Source: Periplaneta americana
Taxonomy: Eukaryota > Arthropoda > Insecta > Blattodea > Blattidae
Direction of reading: 5' to 3'
DNA: 64,000 bases
Assembly (NCBI RefSeq): GCF_040183065.1
Contig: NW_027185566.1
Span: 946,501-1,010,500, forward strand
Shown in pieces: positions 63,110-64,000 of this stretch. The notes under the pieces are model-generated. The model saw only the letters and a program-made list of their open reading frames with translations, was not told the DNA's origin and searched no databases. The number at the start of each line of letters is the position of its first letter. The stretch's first letter is position 1. A program made the translations under genes and the position numbers.

Positions 63110-64000
63110 CTAAATTTCGTTCAAAACTTGGGCAATAAGCGGAATAGTCAGTATACCATCAGCCCCATCTTGTTTAATAAGAGCGTGAGGCATACCAAAA
63201 ACCACAGCATCGGTATCGGACTGAGCAATAGTAGGGTAGCCTTTGTCGTGGAGTAATTTTAAATTACTTGCCCCATCGTCTCCTAATCCTGTCATTAAAA
63301 TCCCCAAACACGGAATATCCTCTTTCAACACAGAATCAAAAACAGCTTCAATAGAAGGCATATACCCCTTAATCGGTTTGGAATGTTCCAATAGTACGGT
63401 AAGCTCCCCTTCTATTTGACTAATACGCAAATGGGCGTTGTCAGGTGCAAAATAAATTCCATTTTTAAGGATAGTGCCTTGTTGGGCAACCTGAATAGGA
63501 AAATGGAAAAAACTGGACAAAGCCTGAACATACCCTTCTATAAAATCTGGAATCATATGCTGTACAACAACTAAGGGGTAATGAATATTTTTAAGTTGTC
63601 CAAACAATTTTCTTAAAACAAGAGGACCACCCGTAGAAATACCAATAATTACCATTTTTATAGGATTTTTTTTAATCTTACTCAAGACAATATCCGTATT
63701 ACAAAAACTCGGAGAGTTCAAATATTTTTGTTCCAATTCTAAAGGACGAGAAGAAGCCAAAAGATGTTCGCTTAAATACAATCTGTACACATGTTCAATA
63801 GAGATCATAATCTCCGAAATAGAGTCTTTTTCTGTATCTTGTCGGATATTTTTTACCACCAAATCCCCATTACGAACAATCTGGAGTGCTTTTTTTGTAG
63901 CTTCAATAGACATAGGGTCTGTGTCGGTAATAAAAAGAAAAGAATGAGGGCTATGAGTAATGTCTATTTCTGGGAGAAGTTTATTGATAAATTGATACGG
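63110..64000 (-). CDS. cheB: CheB chemotaxis methylesterase (start beyond right edge)
   Basis: CheB removes methyl groups from, and deamidates, chemoreceptors when phosphorylated by CheA. The C-terminal esterase domain has IGISTGGPLVLRKL (nucleophile Ser), VVQHMIPDF (His) and MTGLGDDGASNL (Asp). An ATG at 63913 would give 267 aa, but the frame is open through to the window edge, and the upstream codons read FLFITDTDPMSIEAT then GDLVVKN, the beta4 Thr and beta5 Lys of a receiver domain. The gene is therefore the usual receiver-esterase fusion, with its start outside the window. No other chemotaxis gene is visible here. Confidence 0.92.
   Translation of the reverse strand, partial: PYQFINKLLPEIDITHSPHSFLFITDTDPMSIEATKKALQIVRNGDLVVKNIRQDTEKDSISEIMISIEHVYRLYLSEHLLASSRPLELEQKYLNSPSFCNTDIVLSKIKKNPIKMVIIGISTGGPLVLRKLFGQLKNIHYPLVVVQHMIPDFIEGYVQALSSFFHFPIQVAQQGTILKNGIYFAPDNAHLRISQIEGELTVLLEHSKPIKGYMPSIEAVFDSVLKEDIPCLGILMTGLGDDGASNLKLLHDKGYPTIAQSDTDAVVFGMPHALIKQDGADGILTIPLIAQVLNEI

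Overview
This window is low-G+C bacterial chromosome (A+T-rich codons, gaps mostly short, frequent AGGAG-type ribosome binding sites). The gene content is core housekeeping with many lipoproteins and hypothetical proteins. A Treponema-type trans-2-enoyl-CoA reductase (398 aa), a CheB chemotaxis methylesterase, RpoN and the MEP isoprenoid enzymes suggest a low-G+C spirochaete, perhaps of the Brevinema group. That placement is inference: no rRNA gene is present to test it, and I see no tRNA, CRISPR array, insertion sequence or prophage.

Layout. 1-2.7 kb: grpE-dnaK-dnaJ on the minus strand; only the first codons of dnaJ lie in the window. 2.9-13.2 kb: a degenerate amidohydrolase, small unknown genes, RNase R, then groES-valS-(membrane spermidine-synthase-like protein)-pepP. 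13.3-22.4 kb: a LolC/E-like permease with mnmE, a metK cluster carrying a left-handed beta-helix nucleotidyltransferase and exported proteins, a LysM protein, and dnaN. 22.5-38.4 kb: recA-tatD-rpoN, a methyltransferase, a DinG-type helicase, uvrA, exported proteins, yraN, and an FtsH protease with two complete AAA ATPase domains in one chain. 38.9-43.9 kb: dxs under a MerR/SoxR-like promoter dyad, then pncA-cobB-unknown-fabV. 44-52.9 kb: a GtrB/GtrA pair, mtnN/cysS/glpX, a lipoprotein asparaginase, and an operon of a DUF3100-like membrane protein, a small membrane protein and an M20 amidohydrolase. 53.2-59.1 kb: dnaA-pbp1A-(zinc ribbon)-ispH-prmC. 59.2-60.8 kb: rpsF-ssb-rpsR-rplI, divergent from dnaA. 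60.8-64 kb: a decayed stretch, two tandem paralogous membrane proteins of unknown family, and cheB running off the right edge.

Replication origin. The dnaA-rpsF gap holds four DnaA-box-like 9-mers in the same direction, spaced exactly 11 bp apart, followed by A+T-rich DNA. Three parS-type 16-mers (one exactly the canonical palindrome, two identical one-base variants) lie within 3.6 kb, about 10-14 kb to the left. Genes left of the gap are mostly on the minus strand and those immediately right on the plus strand, as expected around a bidirectional origin.

Most notable observations: the tandem-AAA FtsH, the parS/oriC arrangement, the dxs promoter dyad, the DUF3100-like/M20 operon, and the tandem unknown membrane-protein pair beside cheB.
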